Shown here: piece by piece, positions 29,850 to 29,990 of the stretch
Position numbering within the stretch: the stretch's first letter is position 1
Layout of the letters: every line of letters begins with the position of its first letter
Program-made: the position numbers and the translations under genes
Notes under the pieces: model-generated
The model's input: the letters and a program-made list of their open reading frames with translations, nothing else
Database searches by the model: none
Told to the model about the DNA's origin: nothing
Source: Lysobacterales bacterium
Lineage (GTDB): Bacteria; Pseudomonadota; Gammaproteobacteria; Xanthomonadales; SZUA-36
Direction of reading: 5' to 3'
Assembly: GCA_013213875.1 (NCBI GenBank)
Contig: JABSSV010000013.1
Location: forward strand, 5,919 to 35,908
Length of the DNA: 29,990 nucleotides

Positions 29850-29990
29850 GTGAAAAAGCACATTGAAGAATTATTAAGTCAGGCCTTGCTGCATTTGCAG
29901 CGCGATGAAGTGATCCCGGCAGATACCGATGTACAGCCCCAACTGGAGCGTACGCGCTCCGTTGAGCATGGCGATTACGCCTCCAATCTG
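29850..29990 (+). CDS. argS: Arginyl-tRNA synthetase ArgS, N-terminal fragment
   Basis: The first 47 codons run to the window edge without a stop. KKHIEELLSQALLHLQRD followed by LERTRSVEHGDYASNL matches the N-terminal ArgS domain (tRNA-recognition Add1 domain), whose hallmark is the RT-x-x-x-HGD(F/Y)A-x-NL motif. ArgS charges tRNA-Arg. The GTG at 29850 is the only plausible start; the ribosome site is weak (AAGAG lies about 20 nt upstream). The HIGH and KMSKS-type motifs would lie beyond the window. Confidence 0.85.
   Translation, partial: MKKHIEELLSQALLHLQRDEVIPADTDVQPQLERTRSVEHGDYASNL

Noticed and set aside
1..29990. tRNA genes, CRISPR arrays, insertion sequences, prophage or toxin-antitoxin genes
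   Set aside because: No tRNA-like cloverleaf, regularly spaced repeat array, transposase or integrase, or small paired toxin-antitoxin frames were seen.

Overview
The window is a gene-dense, GC-rich stretch (roughly 60% by eye) of a gammaproteobacterial chromosome. The gene content and pairings point to that class: nudE-cysQ, tyrS diverging from an M23 peptidase that runs into anmK, xthA diverging from pyrE, fis-purH-purD, and ErpA, AmpG, AmpE-like, PlsB and DctP/DctM proteins. fis is not next to dusB, which is the usual enterobacterial and pseudomonad arrangement, so an early-branching lineage (Xanthomonadales, Nevskiales, Salinisphaerales or Chromatiales-like) is plausible. The genus cannot be fixed from this sequence. 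Nearly everything is core housekeeping. I see no tRNA, rRNA, insertion sequence, phage gene, CRISPR array or toxin-antitoxin pair.

Layout. 1-1350: tail of nudE, cysQ, then hemJ on the minus strand. 1477-5648: a plus-strand run of erpA, nudC, an AmpE-like membrane protein, a BtuF-like substrate-binding protein and a voltage-gated-type K+ channel, all closely packed. 5658-8162: a minus-strand run read as tyrS, an MTH1-like Nudix hydrolase and a TSUP permease. 8332-13166: an envelope block of M23 endopeptidase, anmK, yccF, a DUF924 gene and a convergent ampG. 13179-17117: xthA (minus), then pyrE, two tandem diverged DUF4124-like secreted coiled-coil proteins, a zinc-ribbon/DUF3426 protein and fis. 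17155-23809: purH, purD, uvrD, an alpha/beta hydrolase and pyrF. 24104-26820: plsB and a convergent ydcH. 26953-29438: a TRAP binding protein and a convergent TRAP large permease, with no small permease. 29850 to the end: the start of argS.

How the genes relate. AnmK, AmpG, the M23 peptidase and the AmpE-like protein all fit cell-wall turnover and muropeptide recycling. NudE, NudC and the MTH1-like Nudix enzyme form a nucleotide-sanitation theme. PyrE, PyrF, PurH and PurD make nucleotides, and XthA and UvrD repair DNA.

The least ordinary sequence lies between genes. The pyrF-plsB gap (23810-24103) holds a perfect 7-5-7 dyad over a consensus -35 box, an AT-rich tract, three successive hairpins and a strong intrinsic terminator. 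It could encode a small RNA or leader of about 120 nt. The dctM-argS gap (29439-29849) holds a 30-bp AT tract followed by three DnaA-box-like 9-mers at an exact 12-nt period, one of them a perfect TTATCCACA. I did not find a convincing new multi-gene system; these two gaps, the TRAP arrangement and the tandem DUF4124-like pair are the best candidates for follow-up.
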